A DNA stretch of 64,000 bases from Bordetella sp. 02P26C-1 (lineage in GTDB: Bacteria; Pseudomonadota; Gammaproteobacteria; Burkholderiales; Burkholderiaceae_B), in the NCBI RefSeq assembly GCF_009763255.1, contig NZ_WSJB01000012.1:1-64000 (forward strand), given 5' to 3'. Positions 9,083 through 15,228 of this stretch are shown here, in pieces. Made by a program: the position numbers and the translations under genes. Below the pieces are notes generated by a model. It made no database searches and had not been told where the DNA came from. It saw only the letters and a program-made list of their open reading frames with translations. Within the stretch, counting starts at the first letter, position 1, and each line of letters begins with the position of its first letter.

Positions 9083-9099
9083 TGCCCCAATATGGTGCG
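9083..9099 (-). promoter_or_regulatory. NtrC-like enhancer site
   Basis: The reverse strand reads CGCACCATATTGGGGCA, against the NtrC consensus TGCACCATATTGGTGCA: 15 of 17 positions agree. Its centre is about 85 bp upstream of the sigma-54 -24 element, the usual spacing for an enhancer. A weaker possible second site lies near 9136-9152, and a perfect 6-bp inverted repeat (GCAGAG / CTCTGC) is at 9119-9136. The arrangement predicts induction of the nucleobase operon under nitrogen limitation. Confidence 0.7.
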
Positions 9100-9494
9100 A
9101 AATGCGAAAAAAGCATCAGCAGAGCACGATCTCTGCACACATTTGGGCCCCTGTCGGTTTTGTGAGCGGGATCACGGCTGTTGCTCGTCGGCCATCCTGC
9201 CCGCCCGTGCAGGGTGCCGCTTCGAAAAGCACACGGAGGCTGGCACCGATTTTTCACTCCTGATAAAAAAACCAGGGTGATTTTTCATCTAAGTGAAATC
9301 TCTAATATCCGGTCGGGTCGGGTGAGAAGAGAATTGCGTCCGACTGAGACCGGCATGTCCCGCGCGGCGCCGCAATGACTGCCCGCTGACAGACGGACGC
9401 TCCATGACGGCGAGCCTCAGTCACTCTCGATCCCGCATAACTCGCTGACGCATCGTTAGCCCTGTTTCAAGCGCTTTGCCTTTGAAGGACGTAA
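9100..9494. other. Divergent intergenic region between the nucleobase operon and the MHS transporter gene
   Basis: No gene is visible. Besides the NtrC-like site and the inverted repeat at 9119-9136, the stretch 9260-9310 is AT-rich and probably contributes to promoter activity for the forward transporter gene. No clean sigma-70 pair could be assigned. Confidence 0.4.
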
Positions 9495-10787
9495 ATGACA
9501 ACCACCCACCTCGGCAGTACGCCACGCCCTGACACTCGCCGTCGTCACAGGACTCGAGACGTCATCGCGGCAAACTTCGGCACGTTCTTTGAGTGGTTCG
9601 ACCTCTTGGTGTATGCGATGTTCGCGATCACCATCTCGAAACTGTTCTTTCCCCAGGAAGACGAACAATCGGCCCTGCTCTTTAGCCTGATGACGTTCGC
9701 GAGTTCGTTCCTGATCCGCCCGGTCGGCGCGGTCGTACTGGGGATCATGGCCGATAAGCTGGGCCGACGCACGACACTTAGCATCGCCGCGATGACGATG
9801 CTAGCCGGCACGGCCTTGATTGCGGTAGCGCCGACGTACGAAACGATAGGCGTATGGGCGCCCATCATCTTGGTCACGGGGCGTTTGCTGCAGGGCTTTT
9901 CGGTCGGCGGCGAGTTTGGCACCGCCAACTCCTACCTCACTGAACAGAGCCCCTCGAAGAAAGCGTTCTTCGCCAGTCTGCAGTTCTCGACTTCCGGGCT
10001 GGCAGTGATGACAGCCTCCCTGTTCGCGCTGGTCGTCAATCATTTTCTTACCCCGGAACAAGTCAACTCCTGGGGTTGGCGTTTGCCATTCATCTTCGGC
10101 TGCTTGATCGGACCGGTAGGTCTGTATATCCGCGCCAAGATCGACGAAACCCAGGACTTTGAGGAATTGAAGCAACAGGGCACCGCGAAAAGCCCGCTGG
10201 GCGAGACGTTCAAGTTTCACACCCGTTACGTGCTGATCGGCGCCGTCATCACCGCGGCGGGTGTCGTGGCGAGTTTCCTCAATATCTATATGCCGACTTT
10301 CGCCATCAACAACCTGGGTATTTCCAAGGATTCGGCATTCACGGCCTCGATATGCAGCGGTTTGGTGTGTACATTCTTGCCGATGGTGGGGGGCATTTGC
10401 GCCGATCGATTCGGCGTGATCAAAGTCATGCGCATTGCATTGGTATTGGGCGTCATCCTGGTGTTCCCCCTGTTCTACATGCTTACCAGCGCCCCCTCAT
10501 TACTGACCCTGATCGTTTTCCAGTGCACCCTGTCCACGGTGTTCTATAGCTTCTATTTTTCACCGGTGGGATCGTTGCTGGCGCAACTGTTTCCAACATC
10601 GTGCCGCACGACCGGCGTGTCCATCGCCTATGTCATCGCCCAGACCTTCTTCGGTGGCGTGACGCCTCTGGTCGTGGGCTTTCTCGTGGCGCAATCGGGC
10701 AGCATCATGGCCCCCGCGTACTACATCGTTGTGATCGCCGCGGCCGCGCTCTTGGGGCTGCACGCCAGCCGCCATCGTGTGAAGTAA
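9495..10787 (+). CDS. MFS transporter of the metabolite:H+ symporter type
   Basis: The 430-residue protein has about 12 hydrophobic segments and the hallmarks of the MHS branch of the major facilitator superfamily (KgtP, ShiA, ProP, CitA relatives). These are FGTFFEWFDLLVYA at the first helix, the loop-2/3 motif GIMADKLGRRTT, and GRLLQGFSVGGEFGTANSYLTE in the middle. Such carriers import dicarboxylates, shikimate, betaine or similar organic solutes with protons; the substrate is not decidable here. GAAGGA lies 6 nt before the ATG. The XRE-cupin regulator follows 207 bp downstream, after a terminator-like hairpin, and may control it. Confidence 0.85.
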   Translation: MTTTHLGSTPRPDTRRRHRTRDVIAANFGTFFEWFDLLVYAMFAITISKLFFPQEDEQSALLFSLMTFASSFLIRPVGAVVLGIMADKLGRRTTLSIAAMTMLAGTALIAVAPTYETIGVWAPIILVTGRLLQGFSVGGEFGTANSYLTEQSPSKKAFFASLQFSTSGLAVMTASLFALVVNHFLTPEQVNSWGWRLPFIFGCLIGPVGLYIRAKIDETQDFEELKQQGTAKSPLGETFKFHTRYVLIGAVITAAGVVASFLNIYMPTFAINNLGISKDSAFTASICSGLVCTFLPMVGGICADRFGVIKVMRIALVLGVILVFPLFYMLTSAPSLLTLIVFQCTLSTVFYSFYFSPVGSLLAQLFPTSCRTTGVSIAYVIAQTFFGGVTPLVVGFLVAQSGSIMAPAYYIVVIAAAALLGLHASRHRVK

Positions 10788-10835
10788 GCATCTGTCCATC
10801 TCCAGGTATCGGCCGACTCGGCCGTTACCTGCACG

Positions 10836-10853
10836 ACGCCGGCTTGCCGGCGT
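10836..10853 (+). terminator. Hairpin after the MHS transporter gene
   Basis: ACGCCGGC and GCCGGCGT form a perfect 8-bp stem with a 2-nt central gap, followed by TTCGTTT. A second short palindrome (GGCCGA c TCGGCC, 10811-10823) precedes it. It is placed as expected for an intrinsic terminator 50 bp after the transporter stop codon. Confidence 0.6.
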
Positions 10854-10980
10854 TTCGTTTACCCGATTCCACCCCTGCCCTCACGTTTTGCACACGATGA
10901 ATTGGAACGGGCCGTGGCGATGACAATGCGCAGCTGGAAGCCTTCCATGATCTGCATTGACGGGTGCGTGAAAGGTTCCT

Positions 10981-10996
10981 ACACTTTTTGAAGTGT
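10981..10996. promoter_or_regulatory. Inverted repeat at the start of the XRE-cupin gene
   Basis: ACACTT-TTTG-AAGTGT is a perfect 6-bp inverted repeat that overlaps the assumed GTG start at 10995. XRE-cupin regulators often bind short dyads at their own promoters, so this could be an autoregulatory operator. If so, the true translation start may lie further downstream. Confidence 0.4.
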
Positions 10997-11708
10997 GATT
11001 GAAATCCGCCCGTCGTCCGCCGACGGTCCGCTCTCTCAGCCGGACATCCTATCCGTGAAGACGCCGTCCCGCGCCAAAAAGCGCCAATCCACGACCGCCC
11101 CTGACCAGGAACACCCAACGCCAGGCTCTGCCGACTCCAGCGACCAAGACTTGGGCAGGCGGTTGCGTGCAATGCGTAAGGCGAAAGGCTTCACCCTGCA
11201 GGAACTGGCGGCGCGCACGGATATGTCTATCGGCATGCTAAGCCAGGTCGAGCGCGGGGTCAGCTCACCGTCCATGCGTTCTTTACGTGGCCTCTGTGCA
11301 GCGCTGGGCATCGACGGCGCCACGCTTTTCAGCAATAGCGACGACAGTGCCGGCGCCGATAGCGCGAATGAGTTCGCCGTATGGGCCAGTCAGCGCAAGG
11401 CGCTGCGGCTGGCTGATTCCGGTGTCACCAAATATCGGGTCACGCCCGCGAACTGCGCCTCGCTGGAGGCGTTCCTGATGGAGCTGGAACCCGGCGCGGC
11501 CTCGGATCCCAATCTGCTCATGCAAACGGGGGACAAGGTCGGCTACATCATCTCGGGCAAGCTGCGCGTCTTTATTGGCGACGAAACGCTGTTGCTACAA
11601 GCCGGCGATACCTATGGGTTCACCGGCACGCGTCGCTACCGCTGGGAAAATGCCTGGGATCAGCCAACCGTATTCCTCGTCGTCAATAGCGCCCACTTCT
11701 ACGTCTGA
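10995..11708 (+). CDS. XRE-family transcriptional regulator with C-terminal cupin domain
   Basis: The 237-residue protein has a Ser/Pro-rich N-terminal tail of about 50 residues. A helix-turn-helix of the XRE/Cro type follows (about 52-106, with GFTLQELAARTDMSIGMLSQVERG), then a cupin_2 fold (about 150-235, with GDKVGYIISGKLRVFIGDE). This architecture is common in regulators of amino-acid, polyamine or organic-acid metabolism, where the cupin senses a small ligand. The GTG start at 10995 has no clear Shine-Dalgarno sequence. A GTG at 11055 or the ATG just before the helix-turn-helix could be the true start. It is followed by the remains of a DadA-like oxidoreductase gene, perhaps its former target. 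Confidence 0.82.
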   Translation: MIEIRPSSADGPLSQPDILSVKTPSRAKKRQSTTAPDQEHPTPGSADSSDQDLGRRLRAMRKAKGFTLQELAARTDMSIGMLSQVERGVSSPSMRSLRGLCAALGIDGATLFSNSDDSAGADSANEFAVWASQRKALRLADSGVTKYRVTPANCASLEAFLMELEPGAASDPNLLMQTGDKVGYIISGKLRVFIGDETLLLQAGDTYGFTGTRRYRWENAWDQPTVFLVVNSAHFYV

Positions 11709-11775
11709 CGGCGCGCACGCATCAATTCAGGCAGCAGCGTACGGCCACATCCTTATTTCATTTTTTTGTTCATTC

Positions 11776-11988
11776 ATGGCGAAGCCTTTACCCGAGCGCG
11801 TCGACGTTGCCATCATCGGCGCGGCATTATTGGTATAAGCACTGCCTGGGCCCTGGCCAAGGCCGGCGCGATAGTCGCAGTGTTGGAGAAAGGCACGGTG
11901 GCGGGCGCTTTGATGGCCGATCTTGTCCTGGCAACACACCGGCGGTCGATCCGCGGCCATTCCGCTTCTCCAAATATGCAGGACCTTA
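11776..11988 (+). pseudogene. Remnant of a DadA-like FAD-dependent oxidoreductase gene
   Basis: The ATG at 11776 opens with LPERVDVAIIGA and then hits a stop at 11836. Shifting frame restores a dinucleotide-binding fold: GIIGISTAWALAKAGA followed by VLEKGTVAG. This is the start of glycine/D-amino-acid oxidase (DAO) family proteins. Soon after, the frames give ADLVL and, after another shift, TPAVDPRPFRFSKYA, which resembles the extreme C-terminus of the same family (typically DPxPFRFSRF). So the two ends of a gene of about 420 codons seem joined by a large internal deletion, with at least two frameshifts. The product cannot be functional. Confidence 0.7.
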
Positions 11989-12310
11989 GGGTGCGACGGC
12001 GCAAGTTGCTATCTCACCATCATCTCTCATAAGCGTTTGATGAAAGGTCGCCGCGCGAACGTGCTCAATAAATTGAGCTGGCGGAGCGCGCGCCGTCACA
12101 AGCGTAACTTCAGTCACAAGCTCACGGACTAGCGTCCCATGTCCGTCTCACACCTCCAGCCCCGCGTCCACCTCGAGCAAGCGTGAACGCTGGCCTGGTG
12201 CGGTTCTGCTCCACCTCCCATCAACGGTATACCCATCATGCGCGGGCACGCAGCTTGCTAAGCATGGTGCGAACGTGATCGCGCCGCGGGGCGCAATATC
12301 ACTTCATAAC
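11989..12310. other. Intergenic stretch with no gene seen
   Basis: About 320 bases between the oxidoreductase remnant and the small envelope-gene cluster. Stop codons are frequent in all frames, and no RNA structure or repeat was recognised. It may be further decayed remains of the same deleted locus. Confidence 0.4.
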
Positions 12311-12335
12311 GACACGCTGCGTGTCATACCTTTTT
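12311..12335 (+). promoter_or_regulatory. Hairpin with T-tract just upstream of the small exported-protein gene
   Basis: GACACG-CTG-CGTGTC is a perfect 6-bp stem with a 3-nt loop, followed by ATACC and five T. It ends 10 nt before the start codon at 12346. It could be a terminator for read-through from the decayed locus, a leader attenuator, or an operator dyad. The sequence alone does not decide. Confidence 0.4.
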
Positions 12336-12345
12336 GGGAGAAGCA

Positions 12346-12744
12346 ATGATGAAAAAGACCTCGACCCTTCTGGCCGCCCTGACCCTGGCTTTTGGTGCCG
12401 CCACGCTGCCTGCTCATGCCAACAACACCGCCGGCATGAAGTCTGATCAGAACGGCACGCCCATGACGTCCGATCAGATCGATGCGCGCTACGACGCAGC
12501 CAAGAAGCAGTGCGACTCGATGCAAGGCGATCAGCGCGACACGTGTATCAAGCGTGCCGACGCGGACAAGGACAAGGCCGAAGCCCAAGCCAAGGCCGCC
12601 AAGGAAAAGGCCGAAGCCAATCGCGATGCCGCGAAGGCTGAAAAAGAGGCCGACTATGACGTCGCCATGAAGAAGTGCGATGAGCAATCCGGTGATGCCA
12701 AAGACAAATGCCAGGCTGACGTAAAAGCCCGCTTTGGTAAGTAA
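12346..12744 (+). CDS. Small exported Lys/Ala/Asp-rich protein with repeated cysteine motif
   Basis: The protein has about 132 residues. It starts MMKKTSTLLAALTLAFG and has a clear signal peptide ending at PAHA. The mature part is highly charged and helical, with a central Ala/Glu/Lys coiled-coil-like stretch (KDKAEAQAKAAKEKAEAN). This is flanked by two similar modules, each with a cysteine pair: KKQCDSMQGDQRDTC and KKCDEQSGDAKDKC. The pairs probably form disulfides in the periplasm, giving a helical hairpin at each end. No named family is recognised. GGGAG lies upstream of both possible starts (12346 and 12349). The entericidin-like gene follows 27 bp later, so they are likely co-transcribed. 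Confidence 0.7.
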   Translation: MMKKTSTLLAALTLAFGAATLPAHANNTAGMKSDQNGTPMTSDQIDARYDAAKKQCDSMQGDQRDTCIKRADADKDKAEAQAKAAKEKAEANRDAAKAEKEADYDVAMKKCDEQSGDAKDKCQADVKARFGK

Positions 12745-12771
12745 AACCGTCCCACTTTCAAAGGAGAGGCC

Positions 12772-12903
12772 ATGAAAAGCCACAAATTCAAACTGATGCT
12801 CGCCATGCTGGCGGCAACGATTCTCGCGGGCTGCAACACCATGGAAGGTGCCGGCGAGGACATCGAGCGCGGCGGTCAGAAAATCCAGGAATCGGCGCGC
12901 TAA
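12772..12903 (+). CDS. Entericidin A/B family lipoprotein
   Basis: This 43-codon gene is preceded by AAGGAGAGG, an excellent ribosome site. The product has a hydrophobic signal (LMLAMLAATILAGC) ending in a lipobox LAGC, followed by NTMEGAGEDIERGGQKIQ, the hallmark of entericidin-type lipoproteins (NTxxGxGxDIxxxGxxI). These small outer-envelope lipoproteins are stress-induced in many proteobacteria. It sits between two other small envelope genes. Confidence 0.88.
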   Translation: MKSHKFKLMLAMLAATILAGCNTMEGAGEDIERGGQKIQESAR

Positions 12904-12995
12904 TCACGCCATCGGAGTGGCCCGCAGTCCGTGGGCCCTCGTGCGAGGAGTCGGCGTGATGCGCGCCGACTCGTCACTCTCAACGCGGAGGCACT

Positions 12996-13070
12996 ATGCG
13001 ATCCATACTTTTGTGGTTACTGGGCGTTCCCATCCCCGTGATCATCTTGCTGGCACTGTTCTGGCACTGA
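12996..13070 (+). CDS. 24-residue single-pass membrane peptide
   Basis: A 25-codon frame (including stop) from ATG at 12996 follows GCGGAGG at good spacing. The peptide is a single hydrophobic segment, starting MRSILLWLLGVPIPV and ending in ALFWH. Short membrane peptides with an LLGVPIPVIILL core occur widely in proteobacteria near DUF and stress genes, and a function is not known. The strong ribosome site and the position between two envelope genes support a real gene despite its size. Confidence 0.6.
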   Translation: MRSILLWLLGVPIPVIILLALFWH

Positions 13071-13112
13071 TGCAGGCGGTGCAACCGCCCCAAATTGATT
13101 AAAGGAATCGTC

Positions 13113-14012
13113 ATGCAACATGTACAGCCCGCCGCGCCCTATCCCGGCAGCACCATCGGCGTCGAGCCATCCCGCTCCGCGGTTTCGTGGGGAGCGGTGA
13201 TCGCCGGCGCCGTCATCGCTTCCGCCGTATCCTCCATGCTGGTGATCGGCGGTTCAGGTCTAGGCTTTCTTTCGATGTCGCCCTGGGAAGATGAAGGGGC
13301 CTCGGGCAAAACCCTGGCCATCGGCACGCTGGTCTGGCTCTTTGTGACACATATCATTGCTTACGGCATTGCTGGCTACGTCGCCGGGCGCTTGCGCACC
13401 AAGTGGACCGATGCAGCGGTAGACGAAATTTATTTTCGTGATACGGCGCATGGTTTTCTGGTCTGGGCATTGAGCACCGTCGTGGCGCTGCTGATGTTGG
13501 GCTCGACCATGGCGTCGGTCATCTCGGGCACGGCCAAGGCCGGCGCGACGATGGTTGGTGCCGGCGCAGGCGCGGCGACCGCGGCTGTAGGTCAGGCCGC
13601 GCAAGGCAGTGACGACAAACTCTCGCTCGACTATTTCACGGATGCGTTGATGCGACCCAACGACCCTGCTACGTCGCTGAGCCCGCAAACGGATGCGCGT
13701 GATCAAGCGTCCCGAAATCTGGGCCGCAGTCTGGTCAAAGGTGAAGTGTCTCAAGCCGATCAAGACTACTTGGTCAAGCTGGTGGCACGCGAATCGGGCG
13801 TAGACGAGGCCACTGCGCGTCAACGCTTGACGCAAGTGCAGGAACAGGCCAAGCAAACGGCCGAACAAGCGGAGCAAAAAACCCGCGAGGCCGCCGACGC
13901 CGCGCGTAAAGCCGCTGCGGGCTTTGCCCTGTGGGCCTTTGCCGCCATGCTGGTCGGCGCCTTTGTTGCCAGCTTCAGCGCCACGATAGGCGGCCGCGCG
14001 CGCGACCGCTGA
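13113..14012 (+). CDS. Multi-pass membrane protein of unknown function (PhnA-like in older annotations)
   Basis: The 299-residue protein has a first membrane segment after VSWGAVIAGAVIAS, a second at LVWLFVTHIIAYGIAGYVAG and a third near GFLVWALSTVVALLMLG. A long soluble region follows, with an Ala/Gln/Glu-rich coiled-coil (QVQEQAKQTAEQAEQKTREA, about 255-275), and a last membrane segment near the C-terminus. Proteins of this layout are often labelled PhnA-like without evidence of a phosphonate role. AAAGGA lies 8 nt before the ATG. It is the largest member of the small envelope cluster and ends at a strong hairpin. Confidence 0.75.
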   Translation: MQHVQPAAPYPGSTIGVEPSRSAVSWGAVIAGAVIASAVSSMLVIGGSGLGFLSMSPWEDEGASGKTLAIGTLVWLFVTHIIAYGIAGYVAGRLRTKWTDAAVDEIYFRDTAHGFLVWALSTVVALLMLGSTMASVISGTAKAGATMVGAGAGAATAAVGQAAQGSDDKLSLDYFTDALMRPNDPATSLSPQTDARDQASRNLGRSLVKGEVSQADQDYLVKLVARESGVDEATARQRLTQVQEQAKQTAEQAEQKTREAADAARKAAAGFALWAFAAMLVGAFVASFSATIGGRARDR

Positions 14013-14050
14013 TACCTACTTACAACACGGCGGAGTTAGATCTGCTTAAA

Positions 14051-14072
14051 GCCGGGCGTGCGAACGCCCGGC
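14051..14072 (+). terminator. Strong hairpin after the membrane protein gene
   Basis: GCCGGGCGT and ACGCCCGGC form a perfect 9-bp stem with a GCGA loop, 38 bp after the stop codon. The following TAATACTTT is only modestly T-rich. It may terminate transcription before the hemerythrin gene or stabilise the mRNA end. Confidence 0.6.
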
Positions 14073-14119
14073 TAATACTTTGATCGCCGGCTACCGGGAT
14101 AGCTGGAAAAGGAGAAGAT

Positions 14120-14581
14120 GTGCCCGATATCAATATCTATGAGGCGCTACGGGAAAGCCATGAAATTCAGCGCGCTCTGTGCCGCAGCTTGCTGAACGCG
14201 TCGCCAGAAGGCGACGAGCGCGATGAAATTTTCAAAACATTACGCATCGAGCTGGCCGCGCATGCAGCAGCCGAAGAACGATACTTTTATTCGCCGATGA
14301 TGCTCGACGATATGGGCTTGGACCCCTCGCGCCATGCCATGGCCGAGCATCATGAGATCGACGAGTATGTGGAAGACCTGGCCTCTGCCGAAGCCCGAGG
14401 CGGTAGCTGGTTATCCAAGGCGAAAAAATTGTCCGAGGAGGTCTTTCACCACCTGGACGAAGAAGAAAAGAAATTCTTCCAGATCTCCGGCAGGATTTTG
14501 AACGACGCGCAAAAGGCACGCTTGGCCGAGCAATATTTGCAGGATTACGTTCGCATGAAGCGCGTCCTCTCGGGTGAATAA
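14120..14581 (+). CDS. Hemerythrin HHE cation-binding domain protein
   Basis: The 153-residue protein is a four-helix-bundle hemerythrin-like protein with the expected metal ligands. A first His is in the helix ALRESHEIQRAL, followed by HAAAEERYFY, then HHEIDEYVEDL and HHLDEEEKKFF. Such proteins bind a di-iron centre and are linked to oxygen, nitric oxide or metal stress. The GTG start at 14120 lies 5 nt after AAGGAG; the ATG two bases earlier is in another frame. Its 3' end overlaps the 3' end of the convergent pdeM gene by 37 bp. Confidence 0.88.
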   Translation: MPDINIYEALRESHEIQRALCRSLLNASPEGDERDEIFKTLRIELAAHAAAEERYFYSPMMLDDMGLDPSRHAMAEHHEIDEYVEDLASAEARGGSWLSKAKKLSEEVFHHLDEEEKKFFQISGRILNDAQKARLAEQYLQDYVRMKRVLSGE

Positions 14582-15228
14582 ATCGGGATTGCTTCGTCGT
14601 CGACGCAAGCAATCAGCTGACCGTCTCCCAGGCCTCTTACATCGTAGCCGCCAGTAAACGCGGAAAACGCAGGCAAGACGCTCAGCCCGGGGCGCAGCCA
14701 GAACACCGGCCAACTGCGCGGCACACCGGGCACACGCGCCTGCGGATGCACATGGCCGGCAATAACGTGCCGACCCTCTGTATCCCTGTCGGGCATATGC
14801 TGAAATACAAACGGCCCATCAGCCGCCGCCTCGCCCAAGGCTTCGATATGCAGGTCAGCCCTGCTTAACGCCCGGTCGTGATTCCCTACCAGCGCCGCCA
14901 CCCGCAGCGTGGCGTGAGCGCGTCGCCATCGCATCCAGCTATCTCGCCAGCCCACGCCGGAGGCTGGACCATGCAAGACATCGCCCACGATCCACAACGA
15001 TCCCGCCCCTGTCATCGCCACCAGTGACCCAAGCCGCTGTAAATCGTCTTCCGTCGCGCCACGCGGCACCGCGATGCCCGAGCGTCGGAAAACATGGCCC
15101 TTTCCCAAGTGCAGATCCGCGATCACCAATCTTTCGCGCGCCGGCCAATAAAGCGCGCGTTGACCTAGCAGCACCACAGTTTCACCGGCCAGCGCAAGCG
15201 TTACCGCCTTATCCCGCCACGCGAGCAT
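14545..15228 (-). CDS. pdeM: Ligase-associated metallophosphoesterase PdeM
   Basis: The 227-residue protein belongs to the ligase-associated calcineurin-like phosphoesterases. Metal-binding motifs are visible in order: DLHLGKGH (about residues 40-47), GDVLHG, GNHDR and GHVHP. Characterised relatives are Mn-dependent phosphodiesterases that act in a DNA repair cluster with a helicase, a ligase and an exonuclease, the same neighbours seen here. The ATG at 15228 is preceded by GGAGG. It overlaps the end of the helicase gene by 20 bp. It is the last gene of the repair island and converges with the hemerythrin gene. Confidence 0.9.
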   Translation of the reverse strand: MLAWRDKAVTLALAGETVVLLGQRALYWPARERLVIADLHLGKGHVFRRSGIAVPRGATEDDLQRLGSLVAMTGAGSLWIVGDVLHGPASGVGWRDSWMRWRRAHATLRVAALVGNHDRALSRADLHIEALGEAAADGPFVFQHMPDRDTEGRHVIAGHVHPQARVPGVPRSWPVFWLRPGLSVLPAFSAFTGGYDVRGLGDGQLIACVDDEAIPIYSPERTRFMRT

